Both the position numbers and the translations under genes were made by a program. Below, one piece after another: positions 19,037 to 28,860 of a stretch of 64,000 nucleotides of DNA; within the stretch, counting starts at the first letter, position 1, and every line of letters begins with the position of its first letter. This DNA is from Cobetia sp. cqz5-12 (GTDB lineage: Bacteria; Pseudomonadota; Gammaproteobacteria; Pseudomonadales; Halomonadaceae), in assembly GCF_016495405.1 (NCBI RefSeq), contig NZ_CP044522.1:310001-374000 (forward strand). The letters are read 5' to 3'. Below the pieces are notes generated by a model. The model worked only from the letters and a program-made list of their open reading frames with translations. It was not told where the DNA came from and ran no database searches.

Positions 19037-20110
19037 ATGTCACCGCACGCTGCCGCCTCACGCCATGCCACCGCTGAGGCTCTGATGCCGGACACCGAGG
19101 ACAGTCCTTTGCCGCCACACAGGGAGGACGCTCGGGCTTCATCGTCGCAGGCCGCCTCCCCGCCGGTAGCCGAGACACTGGACAGCCTGCTGGATCTGTT
19201 CACGCCGCCAGCGGTCGAGCGCCTGACGTGGCCGCTGGCCGACGAAGCCGGTGTGATCGTCGAGTGCCTGCGCGCCGACACGCTGGACAGCGAGATTTCC
19301 GGCAACAAGGCCTGGAAGTTGCGCCTGCCGCTGGCCAGGGCGTTGAGCGAGAGGCGTGGCATCATCAGCTGTGGGGGTGGTTGGTCGAACCATCTGCATG
19401 CGCTGGCGGCGGCGGGGGCCAGACTGGGCATCGAGACGCATGGCCTGGTACGCGGGCACCCTGAAGCACCGCTGACGCCCACGCTCGCCGATGCACGCGA
19501 CAATGGCATGCGCTTGAGTTTCGTCTCGCGAGCCGAGTACCGGCAGCGCGACCAGCCTGATTTTGCCAGCCGCCATGGCGAGGGGGTCTGGATTCCCGAG
19601 GGTGGCGGTTGCGTGGAGGGCGTCGCTGGGCTTGCACCGTTGGCCCAGGCGCTGGCCGAACCGGTGGCGGGCGAATCCGCGCCTCAGCTGGTGCTGCTGG
19701 CCTGTGGCAGCGGCACGACGCTTGCCGGGGTGCTGAGTGCGCTGGGCGAGCGCGATGGGCTGAGAGTCATTGGGGTGCCAACCATGAATCATGGTGATCA
19801 GCTCTATCATCGTGTGCGTCGCCTGCTGGCAGAGAGTGGCGGCAGCCAGCAGAAGACGCCGGAATGGGGCTTGTGGTTGGGAGCGCAGGCCGGCGGCTTT
19901 GCCAAGGCGCCCGATTGGTTGATCCGGTTCATTCAGCGCTTCGAGGCCGAGACGGGCGTTGCGGTGGAGCCGGTCTATACCGCCAAGCTGTTTGCGGCGC
20001 TGGCACATCATCTTGCCAATGGTCTGATCGCACGCGGTACGCGCATTCGCGTGCTGCATAGCGGGGGCTTGCAGGGGCGGCGAGGGTATCCGGCGTTGCA
20101 GGCCATCTGA
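19037..20110 (+). CDS. PLP-dependent D-cysteine desulfhydrase / ACC deaminase family
   Basis: A fold-type II PLP enzyme. The Schiff-base lysine lies in SGNKAWKLR, the substrate loop is GGWSNHLHALA, and the phosphate-binding glycine loop is ACGSGTTLAG. The C-terminal VLHSGGLQG segment is typical of the 1-aminocyclopropane-1-carboxylate deaminase/D-cysteine desulfhydrase family, which deaminates small amino acids to keto acids. Exact substrate cannot be read from sequence. I set the start at 19037 (MSPHAAASRH); 19085 is also possible, as about 90 residues precede the conserved domain. The frame remains open upstream to 18851. Confidence 0.82.
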   Translation: MSPHAAASRHATAEALMPDTEDSPLPPHREDARASSSQAASPPVAETLDSLLDLFTPPAVERLTWPLADEAGVIVECLRADTLDSEISGNKAWKLRLPLARALSERRGIISCGGGWSNHLHALAAAGARLGIETHGLVRGHPEAPLTPTLADARDNGMRLSFVSRAEYRQRDQPDFASRHGEGVWIPEGGGCVEGVAGLAPLAQALAEPVAGESAPQLVLLACGSGTTLAGVLSALGERDGLRVIGVPTMNHGDQLYHRVRRLLAESGGSQQKTPEWGLWLGAQAGGFAKAPDWLIRFIQRFEAETGVAVEPVYTAKLFAALAHHLANGLIARGTRIRVLHSGGLQGRRGYPALQAI

Positions 20111-20309
20111 GGGGGCTGGCTAGGTGAGCGTCATCTGGCGCGTCTCATCCTGCGAGGCGCCAGCCGGTGGCTTGCGTGCAGCATTCACCTGCCACTGGCG
20201 ACGGCGTGCAGCGCTGTTATGATGGGGTTTCTGCAGCGGCTCCTGCCATCCGGGAGCCGTGTCTGTTTCACCGGACAGGGTGATCCCCTGTCTCGCTCTG
20301 GAAATCCCC

Positions 20310-21395
20310 ATGACGACTGACGCCATTGCCCCGACCCCCGCTGCGACCTCTGCTGCCGATGAAACGTGCACTTCACGCTTTCTGGCCAGTGACAACACGT
20401 CCGGTATCTGTCCCGAGGCGATGGCGTACATGATGCAGGCCAATCGTGATGACGATCTCGCCTACGGCAATGACCGCTGGACGCAGCAGGTTACCGACAG
20501 CTTTCGTCAGCTGTTCGAGACCGAGTGCGAGGTATTCTTCGTCTTCAATGGCACCGCCGCCAACTCCCTGTCGCTGGCCCATCTGTGCCAGTCCTACCAC
20601 AGTGTCATCTGCCACGAACTGGCCCATATCGAGACCGATGAATGCGGTGGGCCGGAGTTCTTCTCCAACGGCTCCAAGTTGCTCAATGCGCCGGGCCCCG
20701 ACGGCAAGCTGACGCCCGAAGGCATCGAGCAGCTGGTCACCAAGCGCAGTGATATCCACTATCCGCGTCCGCGCGTGATCTCCCTGACCCAGTGTACCGA
20801 GGTCGGCACCGTCTACAGCCTGGAGGAACTGCAGGCGATTCGTGAGGTGGCGGACCGTCATGATCTGCAGATCCATATGGATGGCGCTCGCTTCGCCAAT
20901 GCCTGCGCCGCGCTGGGCGTCTCGCCGGCAGAGCTGACCTGGAAGGCGGGTGTGGACGTGCTGTGCTTCTCCGGCACCAAGAATGGTCTGGCCATGGGGG
21001 AGGCGGTGATCTTCTTCGATCGCAAGCTGGCACGCGATTTCGATTATCGCTGCAAGCAGGCCGGACAACTGGCCTCCAAGATGCGCTTCATCGCGGCACC
21101 CTGGATGGGGCTGCTGGAAAATGATGTCTGGCTGAACAACGCCCGCCATGCGAATGGCATGGCGCAGTATCTGGCTGAGCGTCTCGAGGCGCTGGAGGGC
21201 ATCGAGTTGCTGTTCCCCAGTGAAGCCAACAGCGTGTTCGCCAGCTTCCCGGAGCACGTGCTGTCGGCACTGCGTGAGCGTGGCTGGACCTTCTATACTT
21301 TCATCGGTGCGGGTGGTGCGCGCTTCGTGTGCTCCTGGAATACCACCACTGAGCTGCTCGACGCCTTGCTCAAGGATATTCGCGACGTGCTGTGA
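20310..21395 (+). CDS. ltaE: low-specificity L-threonine aldolase family
   Basis: A 361-residue fold-type I PLP enzyme of the beta-eliminating lyase/threonine aldolase family, which splits L-threonine or beta-hydroxy amino acids to glycine and an aldehyde. The PLP lysine is in CFSGTKNGLAMGEAV, the ring-stacking His in CHELAHIETDE, and the cofactor Asp-x-x-Arg in HMDGARFANA. The start at 20310 (MTTDAIAP) removes 17 unsupported residues of the longer frame. It is monocistronic, with a terminator 50 bases after the stop. Confidence 0.92.
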   Translation: MTTDAIAPTPAATSAADETCTSRFLASDNTSGICPEAMAYMMQANRDDDLAYGNDRWTQQVTDSFRQLFETECEVFFVFNGTAANSLSLAHLCQSYHSVICHELAHIETDECGGPEFFSNGSKLLNAPGPDGKLTPEGIEQLVTKRSDIHYPRPRVISLTQCTEVGTVYSLEELQAIREVADRHDLQIHMDGARFANACAALGVSPAELTWKAGVDVLCFSGTKNGLAMGEAVIFFDRKLARDFDYRCKQAGQLASKMRFIAAPWMGLLENDVWLNNARHANGMAQYLAERLEALEGIELLFPSEANSVFASFPEHVLSALRERGWTFYTFIGAGGARFVCSWNTTTELLDALLKDIRDVL

Positions 21396-21441
21396 GTTCC
21401 TTGATACAGGCAGTGCCGAAGGCGTGAGCGCCTCCCTCGAG

Positions 21442-21473
21442 ATCCCCATCGCCCCGGCGGTGGGGATTTTTTT
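21442..21473 (+). terminator. terminator after ltaE
   Basis: ATCCCCA and TGGGGAT form the base of a GC-rich hairpin that is followed by a run of seven T. It ends the ltaE transcript. Confidence 0.9.
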
Positions 21474-22098
21474 GTGGCCTGCTGTCCGGTCTGATCACCG
21501 TCATGCGTGACTGAGGCAAGAGACTGATCAGGTTGGTAGCCACTCCGTCGCCAGTCGTTGTTTTCATGGCCTCTGTGATGAGTCAGGAGACTGCATGAAG
21601 AGTGACGGAGGTGGTCGGATGCGAGGTGTGGGCGCGGCCATTATTGCTTGGCGGGCTGGTGTGCAGCGTCGCTTGGGCGTGAGAGTGACTGGCGTCAACC
21701 GTCAGTCTGTTCCTATGCTCAAGGTGTGCTGCGGTGCAACATGGCATGAGTGAATCATCCGCGACAGCAGAAGCATTGGTCGAGTTTTCGCGTCTTTTGA
21801 AGCTTTCTTCAACGCGTTGCCAGGGGTGTTCAGGCGCCATCGTAGTGCCTGCTGACCCACTGGCTGCCGTAGATCCTGTGGTGCTTGGCAGAACTGGCTC
21901 CGCTGGCGGAAAGTTCGTTGAATGCATTCATTCACTGTATTGGACATCAGCACCCTATATCGACCTATGCTGATAAACACGCCGAGGCAGTCGTCCTGCG
22001 TACGCTATACCGGCTGAGCGGGCGAGCGAATATTGCGGTCTTATTTGAGTGGGCCCGGCGATGGTCCCAGCGATTGATGTCGCGACAAGGAGGCTTCC
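21474..22098. other. long intergenic region upstream of prkA
   Basis: About 625 bases without a credible gene and with lower GC than its flanks. Short open frames on both strands have no recognisable domain, no ribosome-binding site and unusual composition. Related prkA operons are transcribed from RpoS- or RpoN-dependent promoters. I looked for a TGGC-N8-TGC RpoN element and found only spacings one or two bases off, so none is called. Confidence 0.5.
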
Positions 22099-24021
22099 AT
22101 GAGCATCTTCGATCACGTGCAGAGCCGCTATGAGCGGATTCAGCAAGAAGAGATGAGTCTCCAGGAGTACCTGGAGTTGTGCCGGCAGGACACTACTGCC
22201 TACGCCAGCGCTGCCGAGCGCATGCTGGCGGCCATCGGTGAACCGGAGGTCATCGATACCGCCAAGGACCCCAGTCTTTCCCGTATCTTTTCCAACAAGC
22301 TGATCCGCCGTTATCCAAGCTTTGCCGAGTTCTATGGCATGGAAGAGGCTATCGAGCAGATCGTTTCCTACTTCCGGCATGCGGCGCAGGGATTGGAAGA
22401 GCGCAAGCAGATCCTGTATCTGCTCGGTCCCGTGGGCGGCGGCAAGTCGTCTCTGGCGGAGCGTCTCAAGCTGCTGATGGAGCAGATTCCCTTCTATGCC
22501 ATCAAGGGCTCGCCTGTCTTCGAGTCTCCGCTGGGGCTGTTCTCGCCGGAGGAAGATGGCGAGCTGATCGAGAAGGAGTACGGCATCCCCCAGCGCTGCA
22601 TGCGCAGTGCCATGTCGCCGTGGGCCGCCAAGCGTCTCAAGGAGTATGGCGGTGATATCAGCAAGTTCCGCGTCGTCAAACTCTACCCCTCGCGCCTCAA
22701 TCAGATCGGTATCTCCAAGACCGAGCCGGGCGATGACAACAACCAGGACATTTCCGCGCTGGTCGGCAAGGTCGATATCCGTCAGCTGGAGCTCTATGCC
22801 CAGGATGACCCGGATGCCTACAGCTTCTCCGGCGGGCTGTGCAAGGCCAACCAGGGGCTGATGGAATTCGTCGAGATGTTCAAGGCGCCGATCAAGGTGC
22901 TGCACCCGCTGCTGACCGCGACCCAGGAGGGCAATTACAACCCGACGGAAGGCATGGGGGCGATTCCCTTCGATGGCGTGGTGCTGGCGCACTCCAACGA
23001 GAGCGAGTGGCAGGCCTTTCGCAACAATCGCAACAACGAGGCCTTCCTCGATCGCGTCTATATCGTCAAGGTGCCTTACTGTCTGCGCGCCTCCGAGGAG
23101 GTTAAGATCTACGCCAAGCTGCTGGAGCATTCGTCGCTGAACCAGGCACCCTGTGCCCCGGATACGCTGCGCATGCTGTCCCAGTTCATCGTGCTGTCGC
23201 GGTTGCGTGAGCCGGAGAACTCCAGCGTCTACTCGAAGATGCGCATCTATGATGGCGAGAACCTCAAGGATACCGATCCGCGCGCCAAGTCGATTCAGGA
23301 ATACCGCGACAGCGCCGGTGTCGACGAGGGGATGGATGGGCTCTCGACGCGCTTCGCCTTCAAGATTCTCTCCAAGGTCTTCAACTTCGATGCCAGTGAG
23401 GTCGCGGCCAACCCGGTCCATCTGCTCTACGTGCTGGAGCAGCGCCTCGATCAGGAGCAGCTGCCCAAGGAAACCCACGAGCGCTACCTGCGCTATATCA
23501 AGGAATACCTGGCGCCCCGCTACGTCGACTTCATCGGCAAGGAGATCCAGACCGCCTACCTCGAGTCCTACTCCGAGTATGGGCAGAACATCTTCGATCG
23601 CTATGTGACCTATGCCGACTTCTGGATCCAGGAGCAGGAGTATCGTGATCCCGAGACCGGCGAGCTGCTGGACCGTCAGTCACTCAACGAGGAGCTGGAG
23701 AAGATCGAGAAGCCGGCGGGCATCTCCAACCCGAAGGATTTCCGTCACGAGGTGGTCAACTTCGTGCTGCGCGCACGGGCGCAGAACAACGGTACCAACC
23801 CGAGCTGGCAGTCCTACGAGAAGCTGCGTGCGGTGATCGAGAAGAAGATGTTCGCCAATACCGAAGAGCTGCTGCCGGTCATCTCCTTCAATGCCAAGGC
23901 CTCTGCATCCGACCAGCGCAAGCACGAGGACTTCGTGGCGCGCATGGTGGATCGTGGCTACACCGAGAAGCAGGTGCGCCTGTTGTCCGAATGGTACCTG
24001 CGCGTACGCAAGTCGCAGTAA
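22099..24021 (+). CDS. prkA: PrkA-family serine protein kinase / AAA+ protein
   Basis: This 640-residue protein matches PrkA (YeaG). The N-terminal AAA+ domain has the Walker A motif GPVGGGKSS near residue 115, and the C-terminal region matches the PrkA kinase-like domain. In enterobacteria YeaG acts in the stationary-phase and nitrogen-starvation response; in Bacillus PrkA has also been reported with protease activity. AAGGAGGCTTCC directly precedes the ATG. It heads the prkA-yeaH-spoVR operon, a widely conserved trio of unknown joint function. Confidence 0.96.
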   Translation: MSIFDHVQSRYERIQQEEMSLQEYLELCRQDTTAYASAAERMLAAIGEPEVIDTAKDPSLSRIFSNKLIRRYPSFAEFYGMEEAIEQIVSYFRHAAQGLEERKQILYLLGPVGGGKSSLAERLKLLMEQIPFYAIKGSPVFESPLGLFSPEEDGELIEKEYGIPQRCMRSAMSPWAAKRLKEYGGDISKFRVVKLYPSRLNQIGISKTEPGDDNNQDISALVGKVDIRQLELYAQDDPDAYSFSGGLCKANQGLMEFVEMFKAPIKVLHPLLTATQEGNYNPTEGMGAIPFDGVVLAHSNESEWQAFRNNRNNEAFLDRVYIVKVPYCLRASEEVKIYAKLLEHSSLNQAPCAPDTLRMLSQFIVLSRLREPENSSVYSKMRIYDGENLKDTDPRAKSIQEYRDSAGVDEGMDGLSTRFAFKILSKVFNFDASEVAANPVHLLYVLEQRLDQEQLPKETHERYLRYIKEYLAPRYVDFIGKEIQTAYLESYSEYGQNIFDRYVTYADFWIQEQEYRDPETGELLDRQSLNEELEKIEKPAGISNPKDFRHEVVNFVLRARAQNNGTNPSWQSYEKLRAVIEKKMFANTEELLPVISFNAKASASDQRKHEDFVARMVDRGYTEKQVRLLSEWYLRVRKSQ

Positions 24022-24118
24022 GCCCTGCCGACTGACGACAGGCCTGCCGGCGGGCAAGATTGCCGCCGGCACTTGCCATCCGGTCATCCGCTGAGGGCGG
24101 GGCCGGCAAGGAGGGCGA

Positions 24119-25402
24119 ATGAGTTATTTCATTGATCGACGCAGCAATGCACGCAACAAGAGTGCAGTGAATCGACAGCGCTTCATTCGGCGCTATCGCA
24201 GTCATATCAAGCGGGCAGTGGAGGATGCCGTCAATCGGCGCTCCATCACCGACATGGAGCGCGGCGAGGAAGTCTCCATCCCGACGCGTGACATTTCCGA
24301 GCCGGTCTTCCAGCACGGTCAGGGTGGCAAGCGGCGTGTGATCAATCCCGGCAACAAGGAATTTGTCGAAGGAGACCGCATGCGCCGTCCCGGCGGCGGT
24401 GGTGGAGGAGGCGGCAGTGGCGAGGGTCAGGCCTCCAACCAGGGCGAGGGGGAAGATGACTTTGCCTTCACCCTGTCGCGTGAGGAATTTCTCGAGTTCG
24501 TCTTCGACGGGCTGGAACTGCCGCATCTGGAACGCAAGCAGATCGCGGACATGGAAGAGGTGCGCCCGGTGCGCGCGGGGATCGCGCGTGACGGCACACC
24601 GGCACGTATCAACATCGTGCGCTCGATGCGCTCGGCGCAGGCGCGGCGCATCGCGATGCGTTCCCCGATCAAGCGGGCGCTGAAGGAGGCTGTCGAAGCG
24701 CTGGAGCAGGAGGAGCGCAAGGACCCGGTGCTGCGCAACAAGGTGCGCATCAGTGAGCTCAAGGCGGAAATCGAGCGGCTCGAGGCGCGCCTCAAGGCGG
24801 TGCCGTTCCTCGATACCTATGATCTGCGCTACAACCACCTCATCAATCAGCCGATGCCGTCCAACAAGGCAGTGATGTTCTGCGTGATGGATGTCTCGGG
24901 GTCGATGACCCAGGCGCACAAGGACATCGGCAAGCGCTTCTTCCTGTTGCTGTATCTGTTTCTGGAGCGCAACTACGAGAAGGTCGAGCTTGTCTTCATC
25001 CGTCACCACACCGCTGCCAAGGAGGTTGACGAGGAGGAGTTCTTCTACTCCCGCGAGACCGGCGGCACCATCGTGTCCAGTGCCCTCACGCTGCTCGATG
25101 AGGTGATTGAATCGCGCTATCCGGCCGGTGAGTGGAATCTCTACGTGGCACAGGCCTCGGATGGCGACAACTGGGACGACGATTCCACCAACTGTCGCGA
25201 ACTGATGATCAAGAAGCTGATGCCGCGCCTGCAGTACTACGCCTATGTGGAGATCACGCCGCATGCCCATCAGGCGCTATGGGAGGAGTACGAGCGGGTC
25301 GAGGCGGAATTTCCGGAACGCTTTGCCATGCAGCAGATCGTCGAGGCAGGTGATATCTACCCGGTGTTCCGCGAGCTGTTCAAGCGCCGCATCAGCGCCT
25401 GA
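24119..25402 (+). CDS. yeaH: YeaH/YhbH family VWA-like protein (DUF444)
   Basis: This 427-residue protein matches DUF444. It starts [22 protein letters not shown] as usual, has a glycine-rich linker near residues 89-104, and a C-terminal von Willebrand A-like domain with the metal-site motif MDVSGSMTQ near residue 260 and [10 protein letters not shown]. It is cytoplasmic and is encoded about 100 bases after prkA, its usual partner. In E. coli the pair is starvation-induced. The VWA domain suggests it scaffolds or regulates the AAA+ partner, as in MoxR-VWA pairs; that is inference. Confidence 0.95.
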   Translation: MSYFIDRRSNARNKSAVNRQRFIRRYRSHIKRAVEDAVNRRSITDMERGEEVSIPTRDISEPVFQHGQGGKRRVINPGNKEFVEGDRMRRPGGGGGGGGSGEGQASNQGEGEDDFAFTLSREEFLEFVFDGLELPHLERKQIADMEEVRPVRAGIARDGTPARINIVRSMRSAQARRIAMRSPIKRALKEAVEALEQEERKDPVLRNKVRISELKAEIERLEARLKAVPFLDTYDLRYNHLINQPMPSNKAVMFCVMDVSGSMTQAHKDIGKRFFLLLYLFLERNYEKVELVFIRHHTAAKEVDEEEFFYSRETGGTIVSSALTLLDEVIESRYPAGEWNLYVAQASDGDNWDDDSTNCRELMIKKLMPRLQYYAYVEITPHAHQALWEEYERVEAEFPERFAMQQIVEAGDIYPVFRELFKRRISA

Positions 25403-25449
25403 TCACATCATGCGACGTGCCCGGCAGTCGCGCCGGGTCAGGAGGCCTC

Positions 25450-27051
25450 ATGAGTCATGGTCTTGATGGCGGTCTTGATGACCGAATGAACAAGCGCATT
25501 GATAGCCGGCTGGAAGATACCCAGCCGGCCAGCGGGTCGGATTGGACCTTCGAACTGCTCGAGCACTTCGAAGGCGAGATCGCGCGCATCGCCGCGCAGT
25601 ACAAGCTGGATATCTACCCCAACCAGATCGAGGTGATCACATCCGAGCAGATGATGGATGCCTACGCCAGCATCGGCATGCCGGTCGGCTATCATCATTG
25701 GTCGTTCGGCAAGCAGTTCCTGTCGGTGGAGCAGGCGTATCGGCGAGGGCAGATGGGGCTGGCCTATGAACTGGTGATCAATTCCGACCCGTGCATCGCC
25801 TATCTGATGGAAGAGAACACCCTGATGATGCAGATTCTGGTCATGGCGCATGCCTGCTATGGCCACAACAGCTTCTTCAAGGGCAATTATCTGTTCCGCA
25901 CCTGGACGGATGCCTCGGCGATCATCGACTACCTCGTCTTCGCGCGGAAATACGTGTCCGAGTGCGAGGAGCGTCATGGCGTGGACGCCGTCGAGCAGCT
26001 GCTCGATGCCTGCCATGCACTGCAGAACTATGGCGTGGATCGCTACAAGCGTCCTTCGGCCATCTCGCCGGAAGAGGAGGTCCAGCGTCAGCAGGAGCGT
26101 GAGGCCTACCTGCAGGCCCAGGTGAATGCGCTGTGGACCACGATTCCCCAGGCGGGCGAAGAGGATGAGGTGGTCGATGAGGTGAATGACCCTCTCGGTC
26201 TGCATCGTCGCGGCCGCTATCCGCCAGAGCCTCAGGAGAACCTGCTCTATTTCATCGAGAAGAATGCCCCGTTGCTGGAACCCTGGCAGCGCGAGCTGGT
26301 ACGCATCGTGCGCAAGCTGGCACAATATTTCTATCCGCAGCGCCAGACGCAGGTGATGAATGAGGGCTGGGCGTGCTTCTGGCACTACACCATCATGAAT
26401 CAGCTCTACGATGAGGGGTTGATCAGTGAGGGCGTGATTCTCGAGTTCCTGCAGTCGCATACCTCGGTGGTGCAGCAGCCCGGCTTCGATCACCCGCATT
26501 ACAACGGCATCAATCCCTATGCGCTGGGCTTCGCGATGTTCACCGATATCAAGCGTATCTGTGAGAATCCTGACGATGAGGATCGTGAGTGGTTCCCGGA
26601 TATCGCCGGCAGCGACTGGCTGGAAACGGTGCACTTCGCGATGCGCAACTTCAAGGATGAGTCCTTCATCCAGCAATTCCTGTCGCCCAAGGTGATCCGG
26701 AATCTCAAGCTGTTCTCGCTGGTCGATGATGACAGCGATGAGCATCTCGTCATCGATGCCATTCATGACAGTCGTGGCTACAAGCGCATTCGTGAGGCGC
26801 TTTGCGTGCAGTACGCACTGAGCCATCGTGAGCCGAATATCCAGGTGTGGGCCGCCAATATTCGCGGTGATCGCTCGCTGACCCTGCGCCATGTGCAGGA
26901 TGACCGGCGCCCGCTGGCCCGCAGCGTCTACCCCGTGATGCGCTATCTGCATCAGCTGTGGGGCTTCCCTGTCCATCTGGAGTCGATGGAGAACGATGAG
27001 GTGGCAAGGCGCTACCAGTGGCCACTGCCGGAGGACGCCAATCCCGGCTGA
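25450..27051 (+). CDS. SpoVR family protein
   Basis: This 533-residue protein matches SpoVR/YcgB. Conserved stretches include WSFGKQF, YELVINSDPCIAYLMEENT, HACYGHNSFFK, MNEGWACFWHYTIMN and HPHYNGINPYALGF; the HACYGHN and NEGWA-FWHY segments suggest a metal site. The start at 25450 follows AGGAGGCCTC; the frame is open a few codons earlier. In Bacillus SpoVR affects spore cortex, but in non-sporulating proteobacteria it always travels with prkA and yeaH. It is third in that operon and is followed by a terminator. Confidence 0.95.
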   Translation: MSHGLDGGLDDRMNKRIDSRLEDTQPASGSDWTFELLEHFEGEIARIAAQYKLDIYPNQIEVITSEQMMDAYASIGMPVGYHHWSFGKQFLSVEQAYRRGQMGLAYELVINSDPCIAYLMEENTLMMQILVMAHACYGHNSFFKGNYLFRTWTDASAIIDYLVFARKYVSECEERHGVDAVEQLLDACHALQNYGVDRYKRPSAISPEEEVQRQQEREAYLQAQVNALWTTIPQAGEEDEVVDEVNDPLGLHRRGRYPPEPQENLLYFIEKNAPLLEPWQRELVRIVRKLAQYFYPQRQTQVMNEGWACFWHYTIMNQLYDEGLISEGVILEFLQSHTSVVQQPGFDHPHYNGINPYALGFAMFTDIKRICENPDDEDREWFPDIAGSDWLETVHFAMRNFKDESFIQQFLSPKVIRNLKLFSLVDDDSDEHLVIDAIHDSRGYKRIREALCVQYALSHREPNIQVWAANIRGDRSLTLRHVQDDRRPLARSVYPVMRYLHQLWGFPVHLESMENDEVARRYQWPLPEDANPG

Positions 27052-27142
27052 CAGGGCTTGAGGTGAAGCTCATGGTGGATCAAGGTGATGTCGAGGGATG
27101 CCTGACCTGACCTGCGCGCGATCGGCAAGAGGCAGGCATGAA

Positions 27143-27178
27143 AAAACCGCCGTGAGGGCATCCTCGCGGCGGTTTTCT
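27143..27178 (+). terminator. terminator of the prkA-yeaH-spoVR operon
   Basis: AAAACCGCCG pairs with CGGCGGTTTT across a stem-loop that includes GAGG/CCTC. The flanking A and T runs make it usable by the convergent HiPIP gene as well. Confidence 0.88.
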
Positions 27179-27228
27179 TGTCTCAATCGGCTCTCGTGCT
27201 CTCAGCCGGAGAGCTTCGATTTAGCGCC

Positions 27229-27546
27229 TCAGGCCGGACGCTTGGTCCAGGACTGGCACCAGCCCTTCGGCTCGACGCTATTGCTGGGGAAAAGTTGGCA
27301 ACCTTCGTTCTCGGGCTTGTAGAACATGCAGTTGGCGCAGTCCGAACCCGGCTTGAAGGCGGGGTGGTCCTTGGCTTCACTGGCGACTTCCACGTAGTTG
27401 AGCGCCTTGGCTTGTGGATTGGAGGTGTCCAGTCGCGGCAGGTCGGCAGCAAGGGCGCGGGGTGAAAGTATGGCAGCGCCCAGTGGCAGGGCAGCGAGCC
27501 CCAGCAGGCTGTTGCGCATGAAGTTACGGCGGCTCTGATTGGCCAT
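27229..27546 (-). CDS. high-potential iron-sulfur protein (HiPIP)
   Basis: This 105-residue protein is a HiPIP, a periplasmic [4Fe-4S] one-electron carrier. It has a twin-arginine signal (SRRNFMRNSLLG) with likely cleavage after LSPRALA, consistent with Tat export of a folded cluster protein. The four ligands are in DCANC, GCQLF and GWCQSW, and the C-terminus is the family form. The start at 27546 follows AGAAGGAATCCGACC; the frame continues 53 codons upstream without support. HiPIP can donate electrons to respiratory oxidases or photosynthetic centres; the partner here is not known. Confidence 0.93.
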   Translation of the reverse strand: MANQSRRNFMRNSLLGLAALPLGAAILSPRALAADLPRLDTSNPQAKALNYVEVASEAKDHPAFKPGSDCANCMFYKPENEGCQLFPSNSVEPKGWCQSWTKRPA

Positions 27547-27993
27547 GGTCGGATTCCTTCTCATCAATGGAGCACAACCGTCGGGATGTGCTGCGGTCAC
27601 GGCTCGCCTGTCAGGAGGCGCTTGCATGTCAGTCGTTGCAGTGTCGCGGGGGCCACCGGCGCCTTGAGGGAGCTCTGTGTGGCGTTGCTGACCGCTTGCT
27701 GGCATTCATGAATGCAGGTGGCATGCCAGATGCTGAACATGTGGTCAGGTTCTGCGCCATCAGTGTTCTGGCAGATTTGTCAGGAGGTCTCTGCTCGCCG
27801 ATGGTGCATCAAGCGGGTGCTGCCTGCTTATTGTGGCTTGAGTTGGGGCAACCGTCAGCCTCGCTGGCAGAACTCTGGCATGATGGAATCGATCTAGGGG
27901 CGTGAATGGCGCCGTTGTGGCCCGCGAGCCATGGCGAAATGATGAATGCATGCCTTGCCGAGGTAACTGCAACGACAAGAAGGAAATGGCGGG
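27547..27993. other. divergent intergenic region, HiPIP to nuclease
   Basis: About 450 bases between divergent genes. It should contain both promoters. Frames in it have no family match or ribosome-binding site. I see no clear dyad. Confidence 0.5.
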
Positions 27994-28860
27994 ATGCTGG
28001 ATGTGATGGATGATATACGCTCGGCCGGTCGCAAGCTGTGGCGGGGCTTCGGGGTCAGCGTGGTGTTTGCGCTGGTAGGGGGTGGGCTCTGGTGGTGGCA
28101 GGAGCGCGACTACCAGCAGTTCTACGTCTGGCAGGGTGTGCCGCAGGCGCGTGCGCTGGATTGGAAGACGCTGGCGCGCGGCTTGCGCAGCGATGCCTAT
28201 CTGGTGGGCTGGTCTGATCTGCGCGCCAACCCGTTATGGGTGACATGGCGACTCGAGAATATTCAAGGGTCGCGGCTGGGAGAGCGTCCTGACGAGTTCG
28301 AGCGCGACTGGCGCTCACTGTGGCCCGTTACGCCGGATAGCTACCGCAACAGTGGCTACGACCGTGGACACCTGGCGCCCAATTACGCCATCGGCAAGAT
28401 CTACGGCGTCAAGGCGCAGCATCAGACTTTCCGCATGACGAATATCTCGCCACAGACACCGGCGCTGAATCGCAAGCTCTGGCAGCGTCTGGAAGCCGCC
28501 ATCATGGACAGCATCCTGCCGCGCGAAGGCGCATTGTGGATCACGGCAGGGCCGGTCTTCAGCGGCAGTATCGAGCGGCTGCCCAATCTGATCGAGATTC
28601 CCGATGCCTTCTACAAGATCATCATCTCGCCCGGCACGGGTCGGCAGGCGCCGCGTGCGCTGGCATTTCTCTTCCCACAGCAGGTCAGGGGCGATGAGCC
28701 GCTGGACCGTTTTCTGGTCAGCATCGATCGCATCGAGTCTCTGACAGGGTTGGACTTCTTCCATGAGCTTCCCGATGACGTCGAGCAGCGCCTCGAGGCG
28801 CAAGTCGTGCGCGATGGCTGGCAGGTCGACAGTTTCAGTCGTATGCCATCACGTTACTGA
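27994..28860 (+). CDS. membrane-anchored DNA/RNA non-specific endonuclease
   Basis: This 288-residue protein belongs to the NUC1-like beta-beta-alpha metal nucleases. The catalytic motif is YDRGHLAPN near residue 123, followed by MTNISPQTPALN, where the Asn residues bind the metal. An N-terminal hydrophobic segment (GVSVVFALVGGGLWWW, residues ~26-41) should anchor or export it, so it probably acts in the periplasm. GAAGGAAATGGCGG precedes the ATG. Related exported nucleases scavenge or degrade incoming DNA. No immunity gene is visible next to it, and export would explain the lack of self-harm. Confidence 0.88.
   Translation: MLDVMDDIRSAGRKLWRGFGVSVVFALVGGGLWWWQERDYQQFYVWQGVPQARALDWKTLARGLRSDAYLVGWSDLRANPLWVTWRLENIQGSRLGERPDEFERDWRSLWPVTPDSYRNSGYDRGHLAPNYAIGKIYGVKAQHQTFRMTNISPQTPALNRKLWQRLEAAIMDSILPREGALWITAGPVFSGSIERLPNLIEIPDAFYKIIISPGTGRQAPRALAFLFPQQVRGDEPLDRFLVSIDRIESLTGLDFFHELPDDVEQRLEAQVVRDGWQVDSFSRMPSRY

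Noticed and set aside
21583..21927. 114-residue minus-strand frame upstream of prkA
   Set aside because: No ribosome-binding site, no domain and atypical composition (Ser/Thr/His-rich).
21955..23478. 507-residue minus-strand frame opposite prkA
   Set aside because: Antisense shadow with no domain; PrkA motifs are intact on the plus strand.
27994..28860. Toxin of a toxin-immunity pair
   Set aside because: No immunity gene or secretion module is adjacent; a plain membrane-anchored nuclease is simpler.
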